Shown one piece after another: positions 50,093-62,300 of a stretch of 64,000 nucleotides of DNA. This DNA comes from Microcaldota archaeon (GTDB lineage Archaea > Micrarchaeota > Micrarchaeia > Anstonellales > Bilamarchaeaceae). The first letter of the stretch is position 1. Each line of letters opens with the position of its first letter. Made by a program: the position numbers and the translations under genes. The notes under the pieces were generated by a model. It had not been told where the DNA came from. It saw only the letters and a program-made list of their open reading frames with translations, and did not search any database. Where the stretch lies: positions 38,746 through 102,745 of the forward strand of contig JAFGCC010000020.1 in the NCBI GenBank assembly GCA_016932815.1, written 5' to 3'.

Positions 50093-51703
50093 TCACCGCA
50101 TCGTCCCAAGCAGGAACTTCTCAAGCTCCACAGGCTGCCAGACGTCCACCGCCTTTAGGGCGAATTCCAGCTTGGTCTCGCTCTCGGCATAAATGTCAAA
50201 TAGCACGTCCCCTTCTTTTACCCTGTCGCCTTTTACGCGGTGCAGGAAGACCCCTGCTCCCTTGTCCTGGGGCGCTCCCGCAATGCGGGCAATCTTGTTT
50301 ATGCCCTTGTTGTCTATGTGGCTGATTTTCCCGCCCCTGCTGCTAGTTACCGTGTGCTTGTACTGCCCTATGGGCAAGTCGTCCGCCTTCACTTTCGGGT
50401 TCCCGCCCTGGAGCTCAATAATCTCGGCCATCTTCCCCCAGGCCTTGCCGTTTCGCAGCATGAGTTCTGCCACATCGCGCCCCTCCCCTTCCCCAACCTT
50501 GCCCACTAGTTCTAGGAGCCGCCCCGCTAAGAGCGCGCTCTTGTTCCTCAAGTCGCTAGGCCCCCCGCCCTGCAGGACTTCTATTACGTCCCTGCATTCA
50601 AGACCGCAGCCAATCCCGTTCCCAACGGGTTCCGAGCCGTCGGTAATGAGGCTCTCAATCGTCATTCCCAGCCGCTTTCCTATGTGTATGAAATCCCCCC
50701 CAAGGGCTTCCGCCTTTGGCATGTCAAGTATCTTCGCCCCCCTCCCGATTGGTATGTCAATTGCAACGTATTTCGCGCCCACGGCACTCTTTTTTGCGAG
50801 GATTGATGCGAGAAGCATCCCGCGCGGGTCCAGGCTCAAAGGGTGCCTTATCTTTATTAGCTTGTCATCCGCCGCAGCGATGTTCATGCCCCCTCCCCAA
50901 ATCATCGCTCCGTGCGCTTTTAGCGTAATCTCCTTTAATTCGGCAATGTTGAAGTTCACATCAGCCAATACTTCCATGCTGTCCGCAGTACCCGCAGCGG
51001 AGGTAATTGCGCGCGAAGAGCTCTTTGGTATGTAGATTCCCGCAGCGGCCACAATCGGGACCACCACCATGGTAGTGCGGTTTCCGGCAACTCCCCCAAT
51101 GCAGTGCTTGTCCGCAACCGGCCCAACGCCCAGCTCCAGCCTCTCCCCCGAATCCACAATCGCTTCTGTTAGCGCAATGGTTTCGTCTTCTCCTATTCCC
51201 CGCGTATAAACCCCGGAGATGAAGGATGCAAGCTCGATTTCGGAGAGCTGGTTCCGCATTAGTTCCTGTATTATAGTGGTTATCTGGGTGCTAGTTAGGC
51301 TCTCGCCATCAAGTTTCCTTTTTATGAATTCTATCCCCAGTGGCTTTTCCATGTGCACAATCTGGATTAGGTCGTCGGTTTCCGCGTGCAGCTTGCTTGC
51401 AACGTCGCTGAAAACCCCTATTTCCCCCTTGCCCACCATCTCGCTGCTAACATCCACTATTGCGACTAGCTCCCGCTCCTTGTGTTTTAGGTTTACGCGG
51501 TAGCCCGCATAAATGTCGTTCTCCTTTGCGTCCTGCTCATTTAGCACCACTATGTTCTTTCCTGTCTTAAGGTCGATTTTCTTTACCTGGCAGATGTACC
51601 TCTGCTTCTTCCAGAGCTCCTCCTTTTTCTTCCTCTTCTCCTTTTCCTCCTGGCTTATGACAATGCCGTTCCCATTGTGGTTCTTAGAATTTGACGATTC
51701 CAT
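50093..51703 (-). CDS. deoA: AMP phosphorylase (archaeal thymidine-phosphorylase family)
   Basis: 536 residues. Converts AMP plus phosphate to ribose-1,5-bisphosphate and adenine, feeding the archaeal nucleotide-to-RuBisCO route. Conserved segments: VDSGERLELG, VADKHCIGGVAGNRTT (phosphate site), PKSSSRAITSAAGTADSMEV, IWGGGMNIAAADDKLI and PLSLDPRGMLLASILAKK. The N-terminal AMPpase-specific domain (VKKIDLKTGKNIVVLNEQDA) marks it as the AMP type, not a true thymidine phosphorylase. An extra head of about 30 charged residues (EEKEKRKKKEELWKKQR) is unusual. It follows its partner isomerase by 3 bases. Confidence 0.95.
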   Translation of the reverse strand: MESSNSKNHNGNGIVISQEEKEKRKKKEELWKKQRYICQVKKIDLKTGKNIVVLNEQDAKENDIYAGYRVNLKHKERELVAIVDVSSEMVGKGEIGVFSDVASKLHAETDDLIQIVHMEKPLGIEFIKRKLDGESLTSTQITTIIQELMRNQLSEIELASFISGVYTRGIGEDETIALTEAIVDSGERLELGVGPVADKHCIGGVAGNRTTMVVVPIVAAAGIYIPKSSSRAITSAAGTADSMEVLADVNFNIAELKEITLKAHGAMIWGGGMNIAAADDKLIKIRHPLSLDPRGMLLASILAKKSAVGAKYVAIDIPIGRGAKILDMPKAEALGGDFIHIGKRLGMTIESLITDGSEPVGNGIGCGLECRDVIEVLQGGGPSDLRNKSALLAGRLLELVGKVGEGEGRDVAELMLRNGKAWGKMAEIIELQGGNPKVKADDLPIGQYKHTVTSSRGGKISHIDNKGINKIARIAGAPQDKGAGVFLHRVKGDRVKEGDVLFDIYAESETKLEFALKAVDVWQPVELEKFLLGTMR

Positions 51704-51706
51704 TTT

Positions 51707-52630
51707 TCATTCACCCATTTTCTTTTTCGCAATCTGTGCAAGCGAACCCGGAGAGACTATGCCCTCTTCGGTTATGTATCCGTTTATGTATTTTGCAGCA
51801 GTAACATCAAATGCCGGATTGGAAACTTTAAGTTTCCGCGGAGGCTTATCCCACACCTCCCTGGCGCTCCTCTGCTCAATCTTTTCTTTTACCCCAAAGA
51901 GCGTTAGCGGGTCGTACTTGTAGGTCTCCGCGCATGAGAAGAAAGAAACGTCGTGCATGTGCGCAAGGTGCGCAAGGCCCGAAGTCCCCACCTTGTTTAT
52001 CAGGTCCCCTGTTGAATTGATTGCGTCCGCGCCAACTAGCACGATGTCCGCTTTCTTTAGGAATTTCGTAACTCCCATGTCCACGGTAATAGTCGTGTCT
52101 ATTCCCGCGCGGACAAGCTCTGCCGCAGTAATCCTCCCCTGGTAGCGCGGCCTGGTTTCGCAGGCAATGACCTTGAGCCCAATTCCCCTCCTGTGCGCCT
52201 CTTTTATGACTCCGGTAACCGTGCTGGAATGGCAGTGGGTTACGACCACCATCCCGTCGGTTAGCAGCATCCCCCCGTATTCGCGCAGCTTCTTCACGTC
52301 CTCCTCCATCCTCGATAAATAATCGTTTTCCCCCTTTATTACCGACTCCTTGAATTTTTTTAGGCTGCGCGTTTTCACCGTGGCGATTTCGGAAGTCACA
52401 AATGCGATGGTCTCATCAAGATAATTCCGCAGCATGGGCTCTGTGGGCCTTGCAGATGAGAGCTTGAGCGAAGCCTTTATCACGTCCGCCTTGACCCCGT
52501 TTACGCTTTTGGCCCTTGAATCTTCAACCGAATACATTATTGCGCGGACCCCCGCCTTCGCTACGTTCCGCGCCCCCTGTATCTTCAGCGACTTTATGTC
52601 CCGCACGACCTGGTCCACGCGCTTTCCCAT
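51707..52630 (-). CDS. Ribose-1,5-bisphosphate isomerase (aIF2B-like family)
   Basis: 307 residues. Turns ribose-1,5-bisphosphate into ribulose-1,5-bisphosphate for form III RuBisCO. Belongs to the eIF2B-alpha/MTNA fold: VVVTHCHSSTVTGVIKEAHR, ACETRPRYQGRITAAEL (catalytic Cys in CETRP), VDMGVTKFLKKADIVLVGAD (catalytic Asp in GAD) and NKVGTSGLAHLAH. Because it directly precedes AMP phosphorylase (3-bp gap), the R15P role is far more likely than initiation-factor or MTNA function. A TATA box (52651-52662) lies 26 bases before the ATG, giving a leaderless mRNA. Confidence 0.93.
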   Translation of the reverse strand: MGKRVDQVVRDIKSLKIQGARNVAKAGVRAIMYSVEDSRAKSVNGVKADVIKASLKLSSARPTEPMLRNYLDETIAFVTSEIATVKTRSLKKFKESVIKGENDYLSRMEEDVKKLREYGGMLLTDGMVVVTHCHSSTVTGVIKEAHRRGIGLKVIACETRPRYQGRITAAELVRAGIDTTITVDMGVTKFLKKADIVLVGADAINSTGDLINKVGTSGLAHLAHMHDVSFFSCAETYKYDPLTLFGVKEKIEQRSAREVWDKPPRKLKVSNPAFDVTAAKYINGYITEEGIVSPGSLAQIAKKKMGE

Positions 52631-52650
52631 GCGCTTACCTCTTAAATGAG

Positions 52651-52662
52651 GTATATATATCT
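52651..52662 (-). promoter_or_regulatory. TATA box of the R15P isomerase / AMP phosphorylase operon
   Basis: Minus-strand GATATATATACC is centred 26 bases before the ATG at 52630, the only evident promoter for the two-gene operon. Confidence 0.5.
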
Positions 52663-52707
52663 TTGCTTAATGGGGCGGCAGCGGGAAATCCCCCATGCGC
52701 AGGCAGC

Positions 52708-53133
52708 CTACTCCCGCTTTTTAGAAGAAAGCTCCCGCAATATCCCCATGGCCTCCCCCCTATCCGCATAAGGGACGAGCAAATGGTCGTGGAAATAAGC
52801 CGAAAAAGCGTTCATGCTAAGCCCTTCTGCGGCAATCGCCCCGGTTATTTTCGCAAGGAACCCCACAGCCATCAAATCCGAATTCACGTTCAGGGTAATT
52901 AGCGCAAAAGGCCCCACAACCTCCCGTTCGCTCAGCTCCCCCATCCCATCTAGCGCCTCCTTGGAAAACAGGATGGTAAGCCCCTCTTCCTCCGAGTATA
53001 TGCACTTTACGCAATCAAGGTGTGCCGCGACCGCCATTAGCGAACCTTCCGGCACGCAAGCCATGAACCATTCGCCCTCATGCAGCGAAGGCTCCATATC
53101 CCGAAGCAGCACATCCAAATCAATTATTCCCAT
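52708..53133 (-). CDS. ACT-domain protein
   Basis: 141 residues in two ACT-like halves: the first MGIIDLDVLLRDMEPSLHEG to VKCIYSEEEGLTILF, the second GPFALITLNVNSDLMAVGF with LAKITGAIAAEGLSMNAFSA and ending in DHLLVPYAD. The layout matches the tandem small-molecule-sensing ACT proteins (CASTOR/DUF2241-like), which bind amino acids. No enzyme domain is attached. A regulatory sensor role is likely; ligand unknown. Independent of the operon to its left by 77 bases. Confidence 0.85.
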   Translation of the reverse strand: MGIIDLDVLLRDMEPSLHEGEWFMACVPEGSLMAVAAHLDCVKCIYSEEEGLTILFSKEALDGMGELSEREVVGPFALITLNVNSDLMAVGFLAKITGAIAAEGLSMNAFSAYFHDHLLVPYADRGEAMGILRELSSKKRE

Positions 53134-53295
53134 AGAAAAGCACCGTTTCTGTGCAACTGATTGTGCAGGCAGCTTGTAAATGCTTTCGCAGCCTGCACCT
53201 CCAGCCCCGCCTTCCCGCCTGGTGCGCCCTTCCAGCCGGGATTTGCATCCTCCCGCCCCCCAAGGCCCTGCAACCGCCGTTTCGCCGCCGAACTC

Positions 53296-53307
53296 TTTAT
53301 ATATTTT
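53296..53307 (+). promoter_or_regulatory. TATA box of the giant surface-protein gene
   Basis: TTTATATATTTT is centred 25 bases before the GTG at 53326, the expected start point for a leaderless mRNA. The nearby ATG at 53319 is followed at once by TGA. Confidence 0.5.
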
Positions 53308-53325
53308 ATTATTGATTTATGTGAC

Positions 53326-56300
53326 GTGTTGGGAACGTCTGCCAAAACCCTACTACTGGCAGTGTTGCTTGTAGGCCTTGCTTTTTCCGCAGCCCCAGTG
53401 GTAGAAAACGTTAGCCTAACCACCTCCGAGGGGGGGAACACCGCCTCAGAAAACCTCACCCTCTACTACGATTCCTACGACACGGACAATGATGCAATAG
53501 CCAACATAACCAACTGGTTTGTAGATGGCGCCTCCATAACCGCCCTCTACCTGCCCTTTGAAGCAAACGGGGGCAGCGAATCCTCGTCCACAACCGACTA
53601 CTCAAACAACTCAAATGACGCGACCGTATACGGCGCAACCTGGAATCCAACCGGAGGCTTTGACGGAAGCGGGGCATACGAATTCGACGGGGATAATGAC
53701 TACCTCAGTTCCGGAAACCCGGTTAACCTTAGAATCAACGAAACCCTTACGGTGGAGCTCTGGGTGCGCGTCAACGACCCTGGCTCCTCAACCACCACCA
53801 TAGTCTCCAAGGGGGCAATGTTCCGCGATGCCGCATCATACTATGCGGCGGGCTATGGGATAGGCTACCACAGCGGCAAGTATTACTTCGATTTGTACAC
53901 CACCGACGGAGCGGGAACTTATGCCCGCAATTACAAGTCGGTGTATATGCCTGAGTCCAACACAAGCTGGCATCACCTTGCAATGACTTTTGACTCCGGC
54001 GTGGCAGCAGCATACATTGATGGCCAGTTCAATTCCACCTGGAACACGACCTACCCCGAATTGAACACCCCCTCATACGACTTGCGAATCGGCGTTGACG
54101 GCCTGGCATGGAACGGTTATCTAGATGGCTCGGTTGACAACCTCAGGATATACGGCCGCGTCCTCTCAGCAGAACAGATACTAGCCATCTATGAAAACCG
54201 CACCGACATAATCGTTTCGGATGAAACTTCGGTTGGGGACACCTGGTACGCATGCGTAACCCCCAACGATGGCACAGAAGATGGGACGCAGGTGTGCAGC
54301 AACGGCGTGACAATCCAGGAGGATCCCCCCGGAATGACTTCGTGCGAAGTAATCTCCTCCCCCGGAACCTATTCGCTGGGAGCGGACCTTGAAGGCGCCC
54401 CCAACGCGGTCTCGGGCGTGAGCGAAGTAAGCCAGGCGTGCATAGTAATTGCCTCAAGCGGCGTAACCCTGAACTGCAACGGGCACACAATCATCAACAA
54501 CGGCACTTCCGATGCCGCAGGAATACTAATAAACGGCTCAACCGATATAAACTACACCAACGTGCTAATAGAAAACTGCCCGAACATCTCCTCCTATGAA
54601 AGGGGAATCTACCTCCACCGCACTGCACACGACGCAATACGCAACACGACCGTGTATAACAGCTCGGCTTCCACCGACCGCGCACTCCACCTCTATGGCT
54701 CATCATCTAACAACGTGACCAACTGCACCTTGTGGGGGTATTACTCAATTTACCTGGACGCTGGTTCGCAGCACAACTCCATCTCGGACAGCATAATCTA
54801 CACAACCCTTTACTACCCAATTAACCTGCAGGCCAACTCTGATTACAATTCGATAACCAACAACACACTTTACGGAGGGGGATCAAACGCCTACCTCTAC
54901 TCGTCATCATACAATAACCTCAGCGGGAACGTCTTCCAGGGAGCCATCAATTACGGGCTGTACGTCCAGCCCTCCTCCACCCACAACATAATAACAAACA
55001 ACACCGCACACAGCACCAAGAGGGGATTCTACCTCCATTCTGCATCCAACAACAACAGCCTGATAAACAACACCGCATACAACAATTCCTACTACGGTTT
55101 CATAGTAGAATCCAGCTCTTACAACAACCTAACTGGCAACACAGCCTACAACAACACCGAAGGCTTCTACCTCACTTCAAGCTCAACCAACATCCTCTCT
55201 AACAACTCCGCATACAATAACACCGCATACGGCCTCCACGTTTCTTCCGGCTCCGGCAACAGCATCTTGAATATGACCTTTTTCAACAACGGCTACGACT
55301 TTTATGCGGTATCAACCAGCTACATCCTGGATTCCTGCTTCATCCTAAACCCCGCAGGCACCTTCTCCAACTACACTTCCCTCTCAATAGAAGACGCACA
55401 GAGCGGCGGAGAGGAATACACGATAAACTGGAGCGCAACACCCGGCTCAAATCCCACCAACAGAATCCCCTTTGAAGACAAGTTCGTAAACATCTCAGAA
55501 GTGGCCGGAAGCCCCAACGTCGCCTCAATTATCTGGAGCTGGCTGGATTCCGAAGCGGAGGGGTATACGGAATCCAATTTTGAACTGTGGAAGTACAACT
55601 CCTCCGGATGGACGCTCCTAAACGGCACTCCGGACACATCCGCCAACACGCTGGCAATCTATGGCCATGACATCGCAAGCATCTACGGCATTTTTTCAAC
55701 CGTCGCAAACAGCCCCCCAGCAGCCGAGAACGTAACACTCAACACATCGTCTGGGGACAACCGGACGAACGAGAACCTTACCCTCCACTACGACCTGCAT
55801 GACGCAAACGGAGATTCCATAGAGAATGCCACCAACTGGTATGTGGATAGCGCTTCCCTTACCCTCCTCAACCTGAATTTCGAGCCAAATGGGGGCCAGA
55901 ACGCCACCGATTACTCGGGCTACGGCCGCAACGGGACCGCAGAAGGCGCAGTCCCCTACGGCACTTCCGGCCTCGGAGGCTCCCACGCATACGACTTCCA
56001 GGGGAGCGGCAGCGGTGACGGCATGAACCTGGGAACCTGGAACATCTCCTCGGCTGCATTCAGCGTGGAAGCATGGTTCTATGCGGATTCCTACCAGCCA
56101 ACAAACCCGAATGGCATCGCCACCAAATGGAGAAACACAGACAATTCCAGAAGCTGGCTGCTAGGTGCATATGATAGTTCTGGCAGGCCCAATTTCTGCA
56201 TCAGTTCCACAGGCTCCGATTACGCCTGCATGTATGCATCCGGTTCATCCATGTCCACCGGGAAGTGGCACCACATAGTTGCCACTTACGATGGAACAGA

Positions 56301-59300
56301 CAGTTCCGGAATCAGCATTTACGTAGATGGCTCCGCGCAGTCACTCTCACTCCTAAGCAGCGTCGGCAACCCAACCGGGCCGGTTTACAATTCCACGGCA
56401 AAGGTGTACCTGGGAAGGTCGGAGGCGTGGTCCGGCTCGGCCTTTTACTTTGATGGGAGGATAGACAACGTGAGGGTATATGCCCGCGAGCTCTCCTTAG
56501 GGCAGGTCACAGCCCTCTACAACAACCGCACGGACCTGATTGTTCCCCAGGAAACGGAGATAGGGGAAATCTGGCAGGCCTGCGTAACTCCCAACGATGG
56601 CACCGAAGACGGGAACGAAACCTGCTCCAACACCCTGGAAATCCGGAACCAGCTGCCGGTAACCGAAAACGTAACCCTCAACTCCACCTTTGGAACCAAC
56701 TATTCAACCGAGAACCTCACACTCCACTATGATTCTTACGACGGGGACAATGACGCAATCAAGAACATCACCAACTGGTACCTAAACGGCACCCCGATAG
56801 CGGTCCTCAACATGCCCTTTGAAGGGGGCTCCAATTCCACTTACACAAAGGATTACTCCAACTTCTCAAACGACGGAACGGTAGCTGGCGCAACCTATAA
56901 CGCAACCGGAGGCTACGATGGCCTTGGCGCCTACGAGTTTAACGGAATCAACCAAAAAATCGTGATAAGCGCCCTGCCCACAATGGCATCCTGGACGCTG
57001 TCTGCCTGGGTAAACCCCTCTACTGTCGATGCCACCCTCTACAACAACCCCGATGGATTCGACATACTCTCCAACGACCAGAGCGGATGGAACGATGATG
57101 TGCTCTTTGGCATATGCCCCGAGCATACCGGCCAGTCCCCGAATAAGAAGTTTGCCCTCATCCACCAGGATGACGAATCAGACGTGCGGACAGTCGTGAA
57201 TGACAGCGTGGACGCGGTTCCAGGAACCTGGTACCACGTAGTGGGGACCTCGGATGGGACAACGCTGAAGCTATACGTGAACGGGGTTGAGAGGGATTCT
57301 GAGACAAAGAGCGGAAACGACCTGGATTTCAATGGGGCCGCCACCTGGATTGGCGCAACGCCCAATAATTTCAGGGGATGGAACGGTTCAATAGCCGGGG
57401 TAACAGTCTATAACCGCACCCTCTCTGCAGAGCAGGTGTGGGCACTCTACAACAACCGCACCGGCATACTCGTTTCGCAGGAAACCGAGGTTGGGGAAAC
57501 ATGGTATGCCTGTGTAACCCCCAACGACGGCACAGAAGACGGAAGCGAGGTTTGCAGCAACAGCCTCGAAATCCAAGACAACCAGAACCCCGCCCTCTCA
57601 ATCTCCTCCCCCGCCAATACCACTTACAATACAAGCTGGGTTTCCCTCAATTACACGGCGTCAGATGACAGCGGGCTTGATTCCTGCTGGTTTACCCTGG
57701 ATGGCGGAAGTGGGAACACCTCCATTTCAAGCTGCACCAACGGCACGATCTCCGGCCTCTCAGAAGGTGCCCACAACGTGACCGTTTACGTAAACGACAC
57801 CACGAACAACGCCAACTCCTCCACCGTTTACTTCAGCGTAGACACCACGGCGCCAACAGTGGCGATTTCCAGCCCCGCAAACACGACCTACGCAACAAAC
57901 AACTTCACGGTCAACTACACAACGGATGGAGCCTCGTGCGCATTATACCTTAACGGAATCTTCAACACTACCCTCCCAAGCTGCGAGAACACTACGATAT
58001 CCAGCCTCACAGATGGCCAGCATTATGTAACCGTCTATGCAAATGATTCGGTAAACAACACCGGTTCCGATGAAGTTTATTTCATTGTGGATACAATTGC
58101 GCCAACCATAACCCTGTCCAGCCCCGCCAATACGACATATCCCACCAACAACCTCACGGTCAACTATACGACCAACGGCATCTCATGCTCCATGTTCCTG
58201 GATGGAACCTTCAATGAATCACTAGCCTCCTGCGAGAACACCACCCTTACCGAGCTTGCGGATGGCCAGCACTACGTTACAATCTATTCCAATGATTCGG
58301 TAAACAACACCGGCTCAGACGAAGTCTACTTCATAGTGGACACAACCGCACCCACGCTAAGCATAACCAGCCCAGCTAACACTACTTATGCAACCAACAA
58401 CATGAGCGTGAACTACACAACCGATGGAGCAGTATGCGCCCTGTTCCTAGACGGAGCACTCAACGCAAGCCTGGCTTCCTGCGAAAACACTACCCTCTCC
58501 AATCTCACAGAAGGCCAGCACTATGTAACCATATATGCAAACGACAGCGTAAACAACACCGGCTCAGACGAGGTATACTTTACAATAGACACAACCGCGC
58601 CAACCGTTGCGATAACCTCTCCTGCCAACACCACGTACTCCACGAACAACATGACCGTGAATTACACAACGGACGGGGCAACATGCGCAATGTTCCTAGA
58701 TAGCAGTTTCAACACTAGCCTTGCAAGCTGCGAGAACACCACGCTTACCGGACTTTCGGATGGCCAGCACTACGTTACAATCTACTCAAATGATTCGGTC
58801 AACAACACAGGCTCAGACGAAGTCTATTTCATGGTGGATACGACTGCGCCCACAGTAACAATCTCAAGTCCTGCAAATACTACCTATCCCACGAACAACC
58901 TGACCGTGAACTACACAACCGAAGGAGTATCATGCTCCATGTTCTTAGATGGAGCCTTCAACGAATCCCTCGCAAGCTGTGGGAACACAACCCTCTACAA
59001 CCTCTCCAACGGCCAGCACTATGTTACAATATACGCAAACGACAGCGTAAACAACACAGGCTCGGACGAGGTTTATTTCATATCTTGGTTCAACTACCTC
59101 CCGGTAGCCGAGAACCTAACCCTCAATTCATCCTCCGGAAACAACCTCACTTACGACAACCTTACAATCCACTACGATTCCCATGATGCAAACGGGGACG
59201 CAATAGCCAACATCACCAACTGGTTCGTAGACGGAACCTCGATAACCGCCCTCAACATGCCCTTTGAAGGAGGCTCAAACGCAACCTACACCAAGGACTA

Positions 59301-62300
59301 CTCCAACCAATCAAACGACGCAGAAGTATACAGCGCAACCTGGAATGCAACCTCCGGCTACAACGGCCACGGAGCATACACCTTTGATGGCACAAATGAT
59401 TACCTGGAGATACAAGATAGTCCCGAACTAGACTCGGCAGACATAACGGTATCCGTGTGGGTTTACATGGACGGCACTACGGGGGAGCAGAACATCATAG
59501 ACCACCGCGACACCAACTCGCCCTGCGGAGGCTACAACCTCTGGGTTGAAGGCTCCTCCTACCCGCTTGAAGTGGGATTCAAGATCGTGGCCAGTGACTG
59601 CGGCACGTATTATTCAATGTCAACCGGAGCGCTCCCCCAGGACACGTGGGTGCACCTAGTCGGAGTCTGGGATTCGGTTGCGCAGGAAACGAGGGTATAC
59701 GTAAACGGCACCCTGGGTGATAGTGACCCCCACGGAGTGGCAAAAGGCGGTTCATCCAGCCCCCTGCGCGTGGGAGACGTGACTACCTACGGGACGAGCG
59801 TCCCATCAGCATACAACTTTAAGGGCATAATAGACGAGCTTGCGATATACGGCCGCGCACTCTCGGATGAGCAGATTCTCGCAATCTACGAAAACCGCAC
59901 GGGCACAATAGTTTCAAATGAAACTTCGGTTGGGGAAATATGGTACGCCTGCGTTACCCCCAACGATGGAACCCTAGATGGCAATGAGGCCTGCTCAAAC
60001 TCCGTGCAACTATCCGAGAGCATAACCGACCTCTGGATAAATGAAACCATCAATTTCAGCGATTCAAGCCCGAGGCAGAACGACATAGTGGAGATAAACG
60101 CAACAATATACTCCGACCTTACCCAGAATTACAGCAACGTGAACGTTTCCCTGTATGTGGATTCCGAATACGCAAATTCCACCCTGCTAAATATCACAGA
60201 TGGATATGCGCTTGCCTCCTTCAACTGGGCCGCGGAGCCGGGCAACAAGTCCATCCTAATCGCAGTAGACCCGGAAGACTCGCTAAACGAATACAACGAG
60301 ACCAATAACAACGCTTCGGCCTACCTCTTTGTGAAGAAGGTTGCCGTGTTTGAATACGCAGGCCCCCTAAACGCAACGGAAATCATAAGGGGCTATACGG
60401 ACAGCGTGCCAGAAGACCCGGAAAATTACGTGCCAGACTATACAACCCTGAGGGCAAGAGTATACAACTATTATAATTCCAGCGAGGGCCTTAGCGCCAA
60501 CTGCACCTTCTATTTCAACGGCACATACCTCGGAGCCAACGAAACCGATTCGAATGGGAACTGCTCCTATTCTTTCGACCACACCGCATACGCAGCCGGA
60601 GCCAAGGAACTAATAGCCAACTTCACCGACCTGGACCCTGCCTGCGTAAAGCACACTTCGGGCGTGGAATCCGAAGCCTCCCTCATAATAACAATCTACC
60701 AGAGCCAAAACTGGGAACTCAACGCCCGTAGCCCGGGCTATTACCTAAACGGGGATGCCGCCATCTTGGAGTTCAACGTGACCCGGGACGGAGCGCTCTA
60801 TGACCCCGGGAACATAACAGTCGAAGCGAGGAAGGATTCCCCGGATTCCATAATCCGCCGCCACACTTATCCGGGAGACATAGTGCGGACGGGCACCGGA
60901 ACCTATTATTCTAAGACAATAATAAACAGCAGTTTCTCCAACAGCGCAATACACTGGAAGATATACATAGACGACAACCGCACGGTAAACGGGACGGCCT
61001 ATGAGGCAATACCCGCAACTTCGGGCAGCCATTCAGACGTTGGGATAGATGCCGAAACCGCCGCCCTGAATTTCACAGCCACAGGCGCAGGCGAAACCCT
61101 GCTTGAGAACACCTCCATAACCGTCTACGACCGCAACCTCTACGAACTCGAAACGGACACGCTAAATTCCAGCAACCCCTACCTCGAGAGGCCCGGGGCG
61201 CAGAATGACCCTTACACGCTAAATTACACGACTTCCAACGGAAGCGCCCTCCTTCTTAGGGAGGCGAACGCAACCGCGGACTTCCACGTTTCCCCGCAGT
61301 TCATAGAACAGTATTCCGGGGAACTCCCCTCAACTGCTAGAAACTTATCCGGAGCCGTAGCCCTCAACACCACGGCCTTCAACTTTACCAACGCCACAAT
61401 CAGCATACCCCTAAACGGGCTGACCGGGATAGATTACATTTACCACTGCACAGAGTGGGACTTTGCTGCTGGAACCTGCGGAGCCTGGGTGCAGAATGAA
61501 ACTTCCGATTACCCCGACTACAGCATCAACTCCACCCATTTCTCCTTCATAGTTTACGGGTTTACGGGCTACGCAGGCGGGCTCGGCTACAACGCGAACC
61601 TCACTATATACGACGAATATGAGGAGAGTTCCGCGCCGCAGGGCGCAGACATAGCCTTCTACGCCAACTACACCAACTCCACAAGCGGCGCCCACATAGC
61701 AGGCGCAACATGCAACATAACCTTCGATGACGGCAATTCCTCGGCCATGGAAGACAACGGGCAGAACTACAACTACACCAAATCCGGCGGCTTTGAGGGC
61801 ACCGGAATCCACGCCTGGAATGTTAGCTGCGGCGGCACTTCATACGATGCCCTCAACGCAACCGACGCTATTGAAGTGATAGATGGAATCAACCCCGCCC
61901 TTTCAGTTTCCTCCCCCGCCAATACGACTTACAACACAAGCACGGTCTCCCTCAACTATACTGCAGGCGACGAAACCGAACTTGATTCCTGCTGGTTTAC
62001 CCTTGATGGAGGAAGCGCGAATACCTCGATTTCGGACTGCTCCAATGGAACAATCTCCGGGCTCGCAGATGGCGCCCACAACGTAACTGTATACGCAAAC
62101 GACACCTCCGGCAATGGGAACTCCTCCACCGTTTACTTCAGCGTGGACACACTCGCCCCGGCCCTCAGCATCGAATCCCCGGCAAACATTACCTACGCAA
62201 CCAACAACTTTACCGTGAACTACACCACGGACGCAACTTCGTGCTTCTTAGTGCGCGATGGAATCTCCAACATAGCCCTCCCGACCTGCTCCAACACCAC

